Positions 45,302 to 57,297 of a stretch of DNA of 64,000 nucleotides are shown in pieces. The notes beneath the pieces were generated by a model. That model had not been told where the DNA came from and searched no databases. It saw only the letters and a program-made list of their open reading frames with translations. A program made the translations under genes and the position numbers. Each line of letters opens with the position of its first letter. The stretch's first letter is position 1. Source of the DNA: Symbiodinium microadriaticum (lineage: Eukaryota; Sar; Dinophyceae; Suessiales; Symbiodiniaceae); assembly GCA_001939145.1 (NCBI GenBank), contig LSRX01000369.1, forward strand, positions 123,174 to 187,173, given 5' to 3'.

Positions 45302-45872
45302 TGACTCCAAAACCCCTGAATTAAGGAATTTTCCTTAAATCATATTTGGGGTCCTACGATAATTTAAGGTATATTCCTGAATTAAGGGGTTTTGAAAGCC
45401 GTGCGGGCAGTGCCCAACTGCTTGAAGGTTTTTCAAACTGAAAGCCGGGAGGGTGTGAAGGAGGTTTGGGTGTAGGGTTTAGGGTTTAGGGCATAGGATT
45501 TAGGGTTTAGGGTTTAGTGTTTGGGCTCAGGGTGTAGGATTTAGGTTGTAGGTGTTGGGTGGAGGGCTGCAGGTGTCGGGGTTGGGGTTAAGCAAGAATC
45601 CATAGAACCCAGGCCCCAAAATACAATTGATGCCAAGCCATGAGCTGAGAGGTTGTTTGCTGGAACTAGCTCTTGGGGTTTCTAAAAGGGCCTTCCTTTT
45701 GAAACCACATGACACCCTGATAAGAAGAAGCTCTTCGAATGAAGTTTCTGAACCAGAGGCGGCACAGTTCAAAATTAGTAATGTTGTTACTTAGGGCTCC
45801 TTATTATGATATCCTGCGTACATCTACGTACCATATCCCCAAAACCCTATTCCAACGATTGAGGCTCCTACA

Positions 45873-46163
45873 TCAAGAAGCCCTTTCTGTTTCAGCCTTT
45901 CGGGTGGTTTGCAGCCAACGGATGCGAGTGCTTGGGAGTGGAGGGTTTAAGGTTGAATCTAGGGTTGCAGAACCTGCAGCAGCAGGGCACATGGGGCGGA
46001 CGAGTTCAGCCTTTGGGCTGCCGCCCACATTTTTCGCCACCCGGTACATGTCGCTTCTCATTCTTCGGGCGATGGTCACTTTCGCATTGTTTGCCCGCCC
46101 AGTTTCTTGGCAGAGTCTTTGTGGGGTAACCCAATTTTCCTGACTCTCCGGATGGATGTCCAC
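45873..46163 (-). CDS. Coding-like minus-strand frame, unrecognised
   Basis: A 96-codon frame with ENWVTPQRLCQETGRANNAK and IARRMRSDMYRVAKNVGG. A 134-codon plus-strand frame overlaps it. Unique DNA without telomere-type repeat; neither frame can be preferred with certainty. Confidence 0.25.
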   Translation of the reverse strand: MDIHPESQENWVTPQRLCQETGRANNAKVTIARRMRSDMYRVAKNVGGSPKAELVRPMCPAAAGSATLDSTLNPPLPSTRIRWLQTTRKAETERAS

Positions 46164-46225
46164 TTTGATGCCACATGCTTGCTTGAAGCATAGGGCGCTT
46201 CTCCCTGGTGCCAGTAGAGGTTTTG

Positions 46226-46358
46226 CTGGGCTCTTGTTAAAGGATTTAATTTTAAGTGACCATAGTAATGAAACCCATGTTATTTACTATACATCCCTAT
46301 TACAGTAACTTAAACCCTAAGCCCGAAACCCTAAACCCTGCACCCTGAACAAGAGCCC
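46226..46358. mobile_element. Family F element with CCCTAAA inserted in its right arm
   Basis: Left CTGGGCTCTTGTT and right AACAAGAGCCCAG are exact inverse ends; about 30 bp of CCCTAAA variants sit between the right end and the inner arm. Confidence 0.75.
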
Positions 46359-46444
46359 AGTTTGGGGTCTGGGGTTTTCGAGTTTTAGGAGTGTAGGGTT
46401 GCGGGTTTAAATCCGGACCTTGGGTTTTAGGCCCTGGGGCTTCA

Positions 46445-46905
46445 GGGTTTAACCCTAAACCCAAAACCCTAAACCCTAAACTTAAACCCTAAACCCTAAA
46501 CCCTAAACCCTAAACTTAAACCCTGAACCCTAAGCCCTAAACCCTAAACCCTAAACTTAAACCCTAAACCCTAAACCCTAAACCCTAAACCCTAAACTTG
46601 AACCCTAAACCCTAAACTTAAACCCTGAACCCTAAACCCTAAACCCCAAACCCTAAACGTAAACCCTAAATCCTAAACCCTAAACCCTACACTCATCGGT
46701 TGGGCTCGGGGTACAGGATGTAGGGTCTTGGTCTTCCAGTGCAGGGTTGCGTGGTTCAGGCTTATGGGGTATAGGGGTATAGGGGTTTAGGGGTTTAGGG
46801 GTTTAGGGTTATGGGTTATTTGTTATGGGGTTTAGGGTATAGGGGTATAGGGGTTTAGGGGTTTAGGGGTTTAGGGTTATGAGTTATGGGGTTTAGGGTT
46901 ATGTG
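46445..46905. repeat. CCCTAAA block then TTTAGGGG/TATAGGGG block
   Basis: C-strand units 46450-46690 include CTAAACTTAAACC variants at regular spacing; G-strand units 46765-46905 contain a roughly 80-bp higher-order repeat with GGGTTATG. Confidence 0.85.
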
Positions 46906-46908
46906 GTN

Positions 46909-46999
46909 CACTTCCCTCGTTCTCAACCAGCAGCAACGCCGGACCGGCCCCATCGCAAGGAGCGGCGTTAGAGGGAAACACCTACGGGGGAGGGGGGGG
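46909..46999. repeat. 91-bp repeat at a single-N join, copy 1
   Basis: Begins directly after N at 46908; same sequence as 48915-49005. Ends in a G run. Confidence 0.9.
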
Positions 47000-47503
47000 G
47001 GGGTATAGGGCTTAGGGTGTAGACTTCTGAGCCGGGTTTAGGGTATACGGTATACGGTTTAGGGTTTAGGGTTTAGACTTGAGGGTGGGTTGGGCCTGAA
47101 TGATTAGTAACGCTATTCCCTTTTGATGCGTTTGTTGACTCTGGCATCCGTGGAAGAAGACACGAACATTGTTCCGGCTCGTAAAGTCCTCGTATACTTC
47201 TACTGTAAAATAACGCCCAAGCCCTGTTCTAGTTATTGAGGCCCTAGACCCTAAACCCTAAACTTAAATCCTAAACCCTAATTCCTAAACCCTACACTGG
47301 GAAGCGCATCATCCTAAACCCCTGCCGCCTGGGGATGACTGCGGCACACACGGGAGCTCAGGCTTACACCCTAATCCAAAACTCATATGACTCATATGTG
47401 TAGTTCTCTAAGTTAGGGTCCCTTGAGGGGTCCTTTGTATAAGGGTGTGGTACCAGTTTGGGGACCTCAAAGGGGACCCTAATTCAGAGAACTCACCTTA
47501 TAG

Positions 47504-49160
47504 GCACCCTGCTTCTAGTTTTAAGGCAATCCTGAAAGGATTCGGGCAACCCTTCTCCCTAAGCCGAAGATGCCCAAGGCCTAATCATCAGGAGCAGCGA
47601 ACTTCCACCGAAGCCCCGTGCTCCAAACGCCCAACACCACCTTAAACCACCGGGAAGGCACGGTTTGGGAGTTAAGGTTTAGGTAATCTCTTGCACCCTG
47701 ATTTAGGGCTTTCATAATTAGAGAGAGGGGTTTGGGGCACATGACAGTATGATTCTATAGGGACCATGAGGGGTTGGTTGTATTACTGATTCAGAACCCT
47801 GCACTCACAAAATCCTGCAGAAAGTCTACACAAGGCCTCTACAACCTTGAGAGGAACCCTGAAAGGGGGTTCAATATACTCAGGCTTTAAATGCCAAACG
47901 CACAAAAACCCAGAAGCCCTACAACAAACAACTCCTAAACCCCAGAAGACCGACACGCCCAACAGCACTAAACCGCAAACGCCCTAACACCAAAAAATCC
48001 TAAACCCCAAACGCGCTAATCCCTAAACCCTAAACCCTAAACCCCGAGAGCCCGGAAACGAGGAGTCACACGAGCTACAATCCGAGTTCGTGATCCATCC
48101 GAGGCCCGGGTTTAGGGTTTAGGGTTTCGGGGATGAGGGGTTTATTGTTTAGGGGTTTAGGGTTTTGGGGGTCTAGGGTTTGGGGTGTAGGGGTTTCGGG
48201 GTTAGGGGGTTTCGGCTTTTGGTCATCTCATTTAGAGGTCCTTAAGACTTAAGAATCCCGCCATTCAGAGTTTGTACTTTTCAGGCACCTGCACAAAGGT
48301 TACCGGTTCAACAACCTACTGGTACGGGCTAAGAGCTAAATCCCGCGTCTCACCCCAAGCCCCAAGCGCATCCATCTACGGGCCCAACTCAAGTCTTCGA
48401 AATCCGCAGCCCGAAGGAATTCTAGCCGGAAATCCTCGTTTGGTTTGGGTGCAACTCCTGAGAAGTGTAAGCCCCCGCCCTCTCAGCAAATGGGTTGGAC
48501 TTATATGTACCCGAAAAGGGATCCTAATAGGTTTTCTTGATACTTATAAGTCTATAAAATAAATACTTACTAAATCCCCGGACCCTCCAAGTAGCGTTCA
48601 AGGTTCTGTTTAGGGTTTAAGGTTTAGTGTAGGCTTCAGGGGGTTAAGAGTGAAGGGGTTTAGAGGTGAGGGGTTTCGGAAAAAGGGTTCATCAGCTGGC
48701 GTATAGGCTTCAGCGTCTAGGTTCCGGCGAGCTATAACTGTAGAGACTGCAGGATCGTAACCCCGGTTGCTATAAGCCCCTTCATCTCTCAAGTAGGCAC
48801 AAAACCCTGAACCCTACACCCTACACCCTAAACCCTTAACCCTAGACCCTAAACGCTAAGCCCTAAACCCTATTCCTCACCGGGAGGCTATGTCAATGAT
48901 CTTCTACGGGGTATCACTTCCCTCGTTCTCAACCAGCAGCAACGCCGGACCGGCCCCATCGCAAGGAGCGGCGTTAGAGGGAAACACCTACGGGGGAGGG
49001 GGGGGNTTAGGGGTTTGGGGTTTAGGGGTTTAGGGGTTTAGGGGTTTAGGGGTTTAGGGTTTAGGTTTTGGGGTTTCGGGTTCAGGGATTAGAGCGTTTT
49101 GGGGTTTAGGGTTTAAGGTTTAAGGGTTTAGGGTTTTGGGTTAAGGTTTAGGGTGCCCTG
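47504..49160. other. Mixed unique DNA and arrays
   Basis: Possible exon-like piece at 48283-48325 (GHLHKGYRFNNLL-like after TTTTCAG) but unsupported; CCCTAAA at 48010-48040; TTTAGGG at 48110-48220; partial family A at 48494-48592; G-strand array 49007-49160. Confidence 0.4.
48915..49005. repeat. 91-bp repeat at a single-N join, copy 2
   Basis: Ends directly before N at 49006. The two copies bound the piece 46909-49005, which suggests a contig placed by overlapping ends. Confidence 0.9.
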
Positions 49161-49333
49161 CTTTCGCAGCCTCTCTTCTCGCAAGGAGGTTTCGGGGTGT
49201 GTAGGGGTTTGCGAAGGGACCTCGATGCCCTCGTCCAGTTCGTGGGGTGTCACGATAAGAGCTATGAGCAAAGTATCACAGGACTGCTTAGCAGACTGGT
49301 GATACTAACATTCCTAATATCTCTGCTTTGCAG

Positions 49334-49394
49334 AATGTACAATACCTTGCAAGCGCTCCGTCTCAAACGCAATTTTGTGGCTCAAGACACTGCC
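49334..49394 (+). CDS. Exon of an unrecognised gene (GT-AG introns)
   Basis: Flanked by a textbook acceptor (CTCTGCTTTGCAG) and donor GTAAGC. In the phase that fits the next exon it reads CTIPCKRSVSNAILWLKTL. The 45-nt intron to the next exon is short, free of telomere-type repeat and canonical, unlike the channel introns. Confidence 0.6.
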
Positions 49395-49439
49395 GTAAGC
49401 AAATAGCTTATGACGGAAGTTGTAGGCGTCTGATCCCAG

Positions 49440-49599
49440 TGTTCGAGCCAAAACCCGCTGCAAAGACCTTCGGCTGAGCATCGAATTCTTCAAGGAAAAG
49501 GAAGACTTCGTCCGCGTGCCTGCAGGGATACAGCGAGAGAGTGAAGCCCACGACTACCATCTCGAATACGAGGCAGCCACATCAAGAATTATTAGCTCG
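49440..49599 (+). CDS. Exon of the same unrecognised gene
   Basis: Between GATCCCAG and donor GTGAGG, 160 nt fully open: KTRCKDLRLSIEFFKEKEDF, then VRVPAGIQRESEAHDYHLEY and EAATSRIISS. Composition is typical of a soluble protein. Phase continues from 49394. No family is recognised. Further exons are not visible; 49.2 kb upstream may hold one more. Confidence 0.65.
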
Positions 49600-49799
49600 G
49601 TGAGGTGAGCGAACAAGGGAGCATCAATTGCAAACCCTCACGCAGGGTTCAACATGGTTTACAAGGATTTAGAAGGGTTCATGAGGGTTTACAGGGGTTG
49701 ATGAGGTTGGGGTTTGTGAGGTCGTTTTGGGGCGTAGAAGGGTTTCTAAGGGCTTACAGGGGTTTCTATGGGTTTAAAATTGTTTTTGAGGGGTTAAGT

Positions 49800-49955
49800 T
49801 TAGGGTGAAACCCTGAGCCCTGAACCCTAAACCCTAAGCCCAAAACCCTAAACCCTCTAAACCCTAAGCCCTAAACCCTCTAAACCCTAAACCCTAAACC
49901 CTAAACCCTCTAAACTCTAAACCCTAAACCCTAAACCCCCTTAAACCCTGAGTCC
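49800..49955 (-). repeat. CCCTAAA array
   Basis: Regular alternation of CCCTAAA with CCCTCTAAA. Confidence 0.85.
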
Positions 49956-50379
49956 AATGGCATGGTTCAGCCCTCCGGGCTGGAGTCGCCCACTTCCTGG
50001 AAGGTCGGGGGACTTAGTAAAAAGGCTTCTTTAAAGAGCTCCTAAAGAGGTCTACAAGGGTTCTATAAAGGGCGGGTATGGGATTTAGTAACTAGTCTTG
50101 TTAGGACGTATAATTATTTGTTTAAGTGTACTTATTACCTACTTAAGTCCCCCGACCCTCGCACTTTCCAATTGCTCCGCCCTTTCGTCCGTCCCGAACT
50201 GGTGTAAACCGCTGCCGGGTGTCTTCTGGGTCCAGGCACCCTGATTGCGAGGTCGGGGATTTAGAATAATAAGTAGACTGACGAGTACCCTAAAAGTCTA
50301 AAAGGGATCCTAGTTGGGTATATGATGCTTGTAAGTAACGTCTTCAATATAACCAGTTAGTACGTCCCCGGTGGGAAAA

Positions 50380-52800
50380 TTCAGGCTTTGTAGCCAAAGG
50401 TTTGGGGCTTACGGCTTGGGTTTCAGGGCTTAGGGTTTAGTTAGTGCTAAACCACACCCAAAGCCAACCCGCAATCATAAATCCTGAACTCGATACCCTA
50501 AGCTTTCAAACCAAACCTACCAAACCCTAACCCGCAAAACCCGAACTTTCCATGAACACCTACACAACGCCCAAAAACCTTCAGCCACCCCCCCAAATTT
50601 CTACCAAAGCTTTCGGAGGTCCCGAAGACGAGCGCTTGGCAGCGGAATCGGTCCCCCAGGCCTGAATAGTTAGGATTAGGTTTAGGGTTTCGGGTAGGGT
50701 TTGTTGTTTCGGGCAGTTTCGGATTGGTATCAAACTTAAAATCCTTTGATATCCCAGTTTTATGTTCTGGTTTGCCAGCGATTTCAAGCTTAGTGCGTGG
50801 AGTATACTGCAACAGCCTGGATAACTAGTACGCAAGAAGGTCCTCTTACTACACCAAAACCCTGTTTGACTTATTCGGGCCGCCGAATACGTGTCTTGAG
50901 TTCGCTTAAGGGTTCTAGAGAGGGTTGCATCAAGGGCTTTGGACTTGGGGTTTGGGGTTGGGGGTTTCAGGTAACCCCGGAAGAAGAAAGCCCTTCAAGA
51001 AGCCCTTGGGGGAAGCAGCAAGGGCCTGAGAGTTCGTTTTTTCGGCTTCGGGCTGTTGGTTTGGAGGCGTCAGGGCTTTGAGGGTCTTGGGCTTTAGGGT
51101 TTAGGGTTTAGGGTCTTGGGTTTTAGGGCTTCAGGGTTTCGCGTCGGTACTGGGTCTCTACTATACGCCTCAGCAGATCTCGTGCTCGATCTATCAAAAG
51201 TCCTTTAGATTCTCAGTAATTTTGCGGGTGCTGACCCCCTTACTACCATGATTCTCACGTGCAGTGTCTTTAGGATTGCTGTTTTGCTTCCTTGTGTCGA
51301 GATGGTTGTTACTGAGCGGAGTAAAGGTCTTCGAACAGCCATGCGACAATGATCGCAGTTGCTGCCTTTGAGTTTAAGTTGGACATTATTTGGCTTTGGG
51401 TTCCTGTTAAGGAGTTTAGATGAAGATATCAGCAGAAGGAGTCTTCGTTCGAGGAGTTTTATTGAGCATAAGATGGGATGAGCGATATGTTTCGGAAATT
51501 TCAATCCCTTAACTTGTCACAGAGGCTTGGGGTGTAGTATGACAGAAGTGCTGACACTTCATACAGCACCCTTCAACCCAAAACCCCCTCATCCAAGACC
51601 CTAAACCTTATGTTCCAAAACTCCTAAATTCCCAAACCTAAACTGCGAAGCCCGATTTTCCCGGCTCAGGTGCGGGTCAGCTCCCGTGGAAGTACCTACA
51701 CCCAAAGACGCCGGAATCCTTCATGATCTTCTTGCAGTTATAGCAGATGAGCAGCTTTTCTGGGTTATATGGTTCAGAAGTTCAGAAGCGTAGTAGAGGG
51801 GTCGGAAGAAGTGGCGGTAGTGTCCCCCTTATCGTCCTCATACAACGAAACCCTAACATGCACCAAAATCCTGCAGTGGTGGTGGTAGTAGTAGTCGTCG
51901 TCGTCGTAGTCGTAGTCGTAGTAAGAGCACTGATCGAAAATAAATATGAAGAACAGCAAGTATTATTGATTGGGAGCCTCTTGCAAAGGGATTTAGGCGT
52001 TTTAGGGTGCGTTCATCCGTGCCTGCACGCCTCGCGAAGCGACGTGCTGCTAGTGATCTTTCAGCGACTGGAGGCCCCAAGTGTAAGCCCTAAACGCTTG
52101 ATATAGGTTTTCGGGAGTCATGACAATGGTAGTGCTGTCGGAGCCTAAACCCTAAACCCTAAACTCCATGCTTTACGGGGTGTTGCTTTGGGATGTCTTT
52201 TTTTGGGTCTTCGAGGGTGGGGGGCTTGGGGCGCTGGGCTTGAGAGTGTTCATTGAAAGCATGTTTTTCAGAAGCTGATGCCGTCCTAAACACTGAGCCC
52301 TGAACCCTAAACCCTAAACCCTAAACCCTAAACCCTACGCCCTAAACCCTACGCCCTGAGCCACTTATGTCCTAAGCGACTCTGGCAAATGTCGGTTTTT
52401 GGGAGATTCGAGCCTTTAAGGGTTCAAAAGTTCCGGGGTATCAGGCCGAGGGTTCCGAAATCCTGGCAAAAACCAACCGACGGATCAGGGCACCTAGAAA
52501 AGCCAGCGCTTTCGAAGTTTAGGGTTGAATCTACAATAAGCCTAAACCCTAAACCCTAACTCCTAAACCCTAAACTCTTGCAGATTTGGTGTCCCTGTCT
52601 TTCCAACTGCTTTTGGGGTTGTGATAAGTTTAGGGTTTAAACTTTAGGTGTAGCTTAGGGTTTAGGGTTTAGGCGTAGCTTTACATTTAACTTTTGTCGC
52701 CCTTAGTTTCCCTGGGCCCCGGAGACAGGAAATGTCCCATAGACCCGCAAGTACTGGCTTGTGCCCGTCGGGATACACCCACGGAGGCCGGTTTAATCTA
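50380..52800. other. Mostly unique DNA, no gene recognised
   Basis: Several open frames of 60-119 codons on both strands. The one at 51747 is driven by a GTAGTC simple repeat (51883-51925). Short arrays at 51080-51115, 52290-52350 and 52630-52675. Confidence 0.35.
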
Positions 52801-52999
52801 CTGTAAACCCATAACCCTGAGGGTCCAAGTACCTAATAATCATATACTCTCCCAAATATTAACATAGATAACTACTATCCGCAACCAAAGTACCTTATTA
52901 TTGGGTCCCTTGGACCCTTAGGGTAACTTAACAAGAATCATATCGAGTTTAATGTATCTTGCCTAAATTAAGGGGCTTTGCGCTCTCTCGCCAGGTGTG

Positions 53000-54500
53000 C
53001 GGGGCCTAGCCCCTAAACCCTGCAAGCCCTATCTCTAAACTTCAAGCCCTGCTCGCATGTTGCGAGTCCTCCAGTCAATGATGTTTGGCCAGCCTTTGCA
53101 GATGATGAGAAGAATGCGATGCATAGACACAGGAGTGCACATCTGAGTGAGCATACTGTGGGTATATTGTCGCTTGGGTTATAACGAAACAATAGCCGCT
53201 GTGAGCCAGACAAAGTATACAGTGTCTAGATGGTATCGAGGTGCAGCGTGTGATAGCTGATAGGAGGCAGCTAGAGGATCCAAGAACAATCAAGTGCTTG
53301 AGCATGGGAAGAGATTCCCTAAACCCTAAACCCTAAACCTGTCAAGGCTGCTCGATTTTGTGGCAGGCCCACACCCCTACAGTCCTGAACCGTTACCTGC
53401 TGCTAAGGAGCCCTATGTCCCCCGAAAGGCCCTCGTCCGAACCTTTGAAAGCTCCAAAACCCGTGAAGCCCTGAAGCCCTGCATCCCTGAACGTCCCCTA
53501 AAACCCCTAAACCCCTAAACCCTAAACCCCGAAACCCTAAACCCGAAACCCGAAACCCGAAACCCGAAACCCTAAACCCCGTAATGTCCTACATAAACTC
53601 CTTGTCTAGAAGCCGTTTGCAACTGTGTAGCTGAAGGCAAAGTCGGACACGCTATACTCTGCATCCGAACCCAAACTGATGACATGACTTTAACCGTCAC
53701 ATCTTATCCCCTTAGAACTTAGGTGCCCTAAGAAACAAGCCTGCCTTTCAAGGCTCGGCATTCGGAGCTACTGTTGATGATAGAAATCCTGCATTACCTT
53801 AAGGACCCTGAACTGTGGGAATTATGGTACAATCCTTATTCTCGGCAATGCAGGATTTATATCATCAACCGTATTTAGACCGGAGCTTTGGACCCGAAAC
53901 GCCGGTGGTTTTGCTTTGTAGTTAGGGCTTCGGGGACTGGGTCTATGCGTGGGGTTCCGGGTTCAGGTTTATGGCCTTTAACCCGTAAGCCCGAAACCCT
54001 AAGCCCTAAACCTCAAGCCCTAAACTCTCTTCCATGTATGTTTCGCTTAGTGACCAACAGAGAAACTCTTTCTTATTCGGCCGAGATTCGAGACCTCAGA
54101 AGTTCCATCATCCTTTTGGATTACTACGGGTGCTGTCAGCTTGCACTCTTGAAGACCGAATTTTGGATGTGTGAATAAAGGGCTTTGGGGGTATATCGTA
54201 CTGTAAATTATATGGACCACACGGGGGTATCCGTTCAAAGGTATTTAGGAAGCCTATACTACATACGCCGGAGAAATTCGTCATCTGCTGGGCCTGCTTG
54301 TGGGCGCTTCTCTGCCGGGGGTTCTGCTGGGAGGGTGGTTTTGGCCTTGGCTTCTAGGGTTTAGGGTTTAGGGTTTAAGGAGGTTTCGTGTTTAGGGTTT
54401 AGGGTTTCGTAAAGCTTGTGGGAGCTCAGCGGCACAACCTGGGCGACGTGCTTGGGTCTCTAAATGGGGATCAAGAGCGACGTAGTTCTTGGAGACTCGA
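53000..54500. other. Unique DNA with one family B element
   Basis: Family B at 53770-53872; CCCTAAA/CCCGAAA array 53500-53580. Open frames at 53013-53305 and 53888-54178 have no recognisable domain. Confidence 0.35.
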
Positions 54501-54609
54501 ACTTATATCACCACGGCTATCCTTGGCACAACCCTAAACGGTGCAGGGTTGGTGGGTTTACGGTTTAGGGACTTGCTTTCGGAACCCAACCCTAAAAACT
54601 TGCAGCTTA

Positions 54610-54900
54610 AGGTCCTATGTTCATAAGGAGCCCTTAGGGGGTGTACGGGGAGGAGGAGGTATGGGGGCCTTAGTACCTGTAATAAGGCTCAATAAGGACG
54701 TAATATGGCCTATCTAAGGAAGTATAGTCCCCTACTCTAGGACATTTTCAGATGGGCAGTTACCGTTATAGGAGCCTTATAGAAGGTCTATATATCTTAT
54801 GTCTATATATCGTATAGAAGCCCTATAGAACCTGTAGTTTCCTTTAACCTACCCCCCCTCTCCCGTATCCTCCCTAAGGGTCCCTATGATGTAGTTGACT
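54610..54900. mobile_element. Large inverted repeat containing a family I element
   Basis: AGGAGCCCTTAGGGGGTGTACGGGGAGG-like left arm is answered by CCCCCTCTCCCGTATCCTCC and CTAAGGGTCC at the right; the family I core lies at 54735-54840. Confidence 0.5.
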
Positions 54901-54944
54901 AGCGCCTTGATAGAGCCGGAGTCTTCCTTTGCTGCTGGGTTCGA

Positions 54945-55035
54945 TCTTTAGGGTTTAGGGTTTAGGGTTTAAGGTTTAGGGTTTATTTAGGGTTTAGGGT
55001 TTAGGGTTTAAGGTTTAGGGTTTAGGGTTTAGGAA
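54945..55035 (+). repeat. TTTAGGG array
   Basis: A roughly 50-bp unit with TTAAGGTTTAGGG and TTTATTTAGGG occurs twice. Confidence 0.85.
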
Positions 55036-55289
55036 ATTTTCAATTGTCTGTCATAAGGTTTAGAGTTTACGGGCATGGGGGTTTGGGGGTTTAGGGTTGA
55101 AATAGACTTATGATCTTGGAATCCGACTCTTATCGAAACTTAAGGATCCCTCAAGGGTATATAGTAATATAGCAAGTAGTTATTTCATAGACTTATAAGT
55201 ATCATAACTCCAATTAGGATCTCTTTTTCAGGTACTCACAAGTCTTCTGACTACCTACTTGCTAAGTCCCCGGACCCTCCAAGTAGTGG

Positions 55290-57130
55290 CCTTCCCCCCT
55301 AAACCCTTAACCCTAGGCCCTAAACCCCTAAAGCCCTAAACCCAAAACCCAAAACCCAAAACCCAAAACCCTAAACCCCAAACCCTCAACCCCTGTCACG
55401 AAGAACCCTGGTCAGAGAGTTTTCGCGCTCCGTGGCCTGCACGGAAGAAGCGACTGAGACCCAGCTGTCAGACGTCGGAAGAAGCAAAGGCATGGGGGGC
55501 ATCCCGAATCGAAAGGTTCCTTTTCAGGCTTGAAGGCTTTAGGGTTTTAGGGTTTAGGGTTTGGGGTATCCTCGGTTTAGGGTTTAGGGTTTTGGGGTTT
55601 AGGGTATCCTGGGGTTGAGGGCTCGATTTTGGGGTTCGGAGCTGGCCCAGCAACTCCCAAAAAGGTTCGACACCAAGAAGAGGAGACGCAAACTCCGCCA
55701 CCCCAAGGCAACGAGGGGGAACGGCCAGTCACCAAACCCCAAGAGCGGGCTTCCTGAAGCCCCTTCGACCTGAATCAAGGCCTAAACCCTAAGCCCTAAA
55801 CCCTAAGCCCCTAAACCCCGAAACCCTAAACCATAAAAGTCCTTAAACCCCGAAACCCTAAGCCCTAGACCCTAAACCAAGCATTATAAACCATAAACCC
55901 TAAGTCAAACACCCTAAACCCTAAACAAAACACCCTAAGCCCTACTTTCCGAGAAAGGGCGGTAGCCAGCCGTTCAGGGCAGCCACGGGGCCCCCCGAGA
56001 GCTAGCCCGGAACACAGACCTCGTTTATGAAAGGATCGGTTTAGGGTTTGGGGGGTTTAGGGTTTAGGGGGTTTTGCGTGTAGGGTTTTAGGATTTAAGG
56101 TTTAGGATTTAGGGTTTAGGGGTTTGGGATTTAGGGTTTAGGGTTTAGGATTTAGGGTTTGGGGTTTAGGGTTTAGGGGATGATAGAAATCCTGCATTAC
56201 CTCAAGAACCCTGAACCATGGAAATTATGGCACATTCCTTAATTTTTTTGGGTAATGCAATACAGCCGTAGTAATTTGGGGTTTAGGGTTTAGGGGTTTA
56301 GGATTTAGGGTTTGGGGTTTAGAGGTTTAGGGCAGGGTTCAGAGTTAGCTGTAAGAATTAGGGTAGCCCAAATTTCAACTAGTCATATCTTGCGGCTGGA
56401 GCCCTTGAGGCCTACGCCCCGTACTTAGAAGATCAATGGGAATTGATAGGGTGGGCTTATAAGTACTTAGGGTGGGGTTATAAGTAGTGATACGCATAGT
56501 TTTCTGTTTTGCAACCTTAGCTACTAAACCTCATGATCCTTTAGGCAAGTCTTTGACGGATCTGGCGGCCAAACCCCAAACCCCAAACCCTAAACCCTAA
56601 ACCCCAAACCCTAAACCCTAAACCCTAAACTCTAAACCCTAAGCCCTGAACCCTGAACCCCAAACCCTAAACCCTAAACCCTAAACCCTAAGCCCTGAAC
56701 CCTGAACCCTAAACCCCAAAACCCTAAAGCCTAAACCCTAAACCCTAAGCCCTGAACCCTGAACCCTAAACCCTAAACCCTAAAGCCTAAACCCTAAACC
56801 CTAAACCCTAAGCCCTAAGCCCTGAACCCTGAACCCTAAACCCTGAACCCTGAACCCTAAACCCTAAACCCTAAACCCTAAACCCTAAACCCTAAGCCCT
56901 GAACCCCTAAACCCTCCAGGAGGGTGTCGGTCACTGCATGACGAAGCGAGCACGAATTCTGCTCGAGCTGGCGGAGGCATCTGAAACATGTCCAGCGAAT
57001 ACTCACGGTTAGGGGTTTAGGGGTTTAGGGGTTTAGGGTTTAGGGGTTTAGGGGTTTAGGGGTTTAGAGGTGTTGGGGTTTAGGGGTTTAGGGGTTTAGA
57101 GGTGTTGGGGTTTAGGGTTTAGAGCTTTAC
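55290..57130. repeat. Dense arrays in alternating orientation
   Basis: CCCTAAA at 55290-55400 and 55780-55950, TTTAGGG at 55535-55610 and 56038-56345 (with a truncated family B element at 56169), CCCTAAA at 56575-56915, TTTAGGGG at 57008-57125. A degenerate family G element lies at 56430-56545. No gene seen. Confidence 0.85.
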
Positions 57131-57297
57131 CTCTAAACACTAAACCCCTACAGATGCATTCGCAAAAAGGAGTTCAAACGAACAGCTTAGGGGTTTAGGG
57201 CTCAGGATTTAAAACTCAAGCCCTAAAGCCTAAAACCTAAAGATCTCGAAAAGGCCCCTGATACCTAAGCTACATCCATCCCTGCTCCCATTTCCAG

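Noticed and set aside
51747-52106. A 119-codon open frame with a long Val run.
   Set aside because: It is produced by the GTAGTC simple repeat; no domain on either side.
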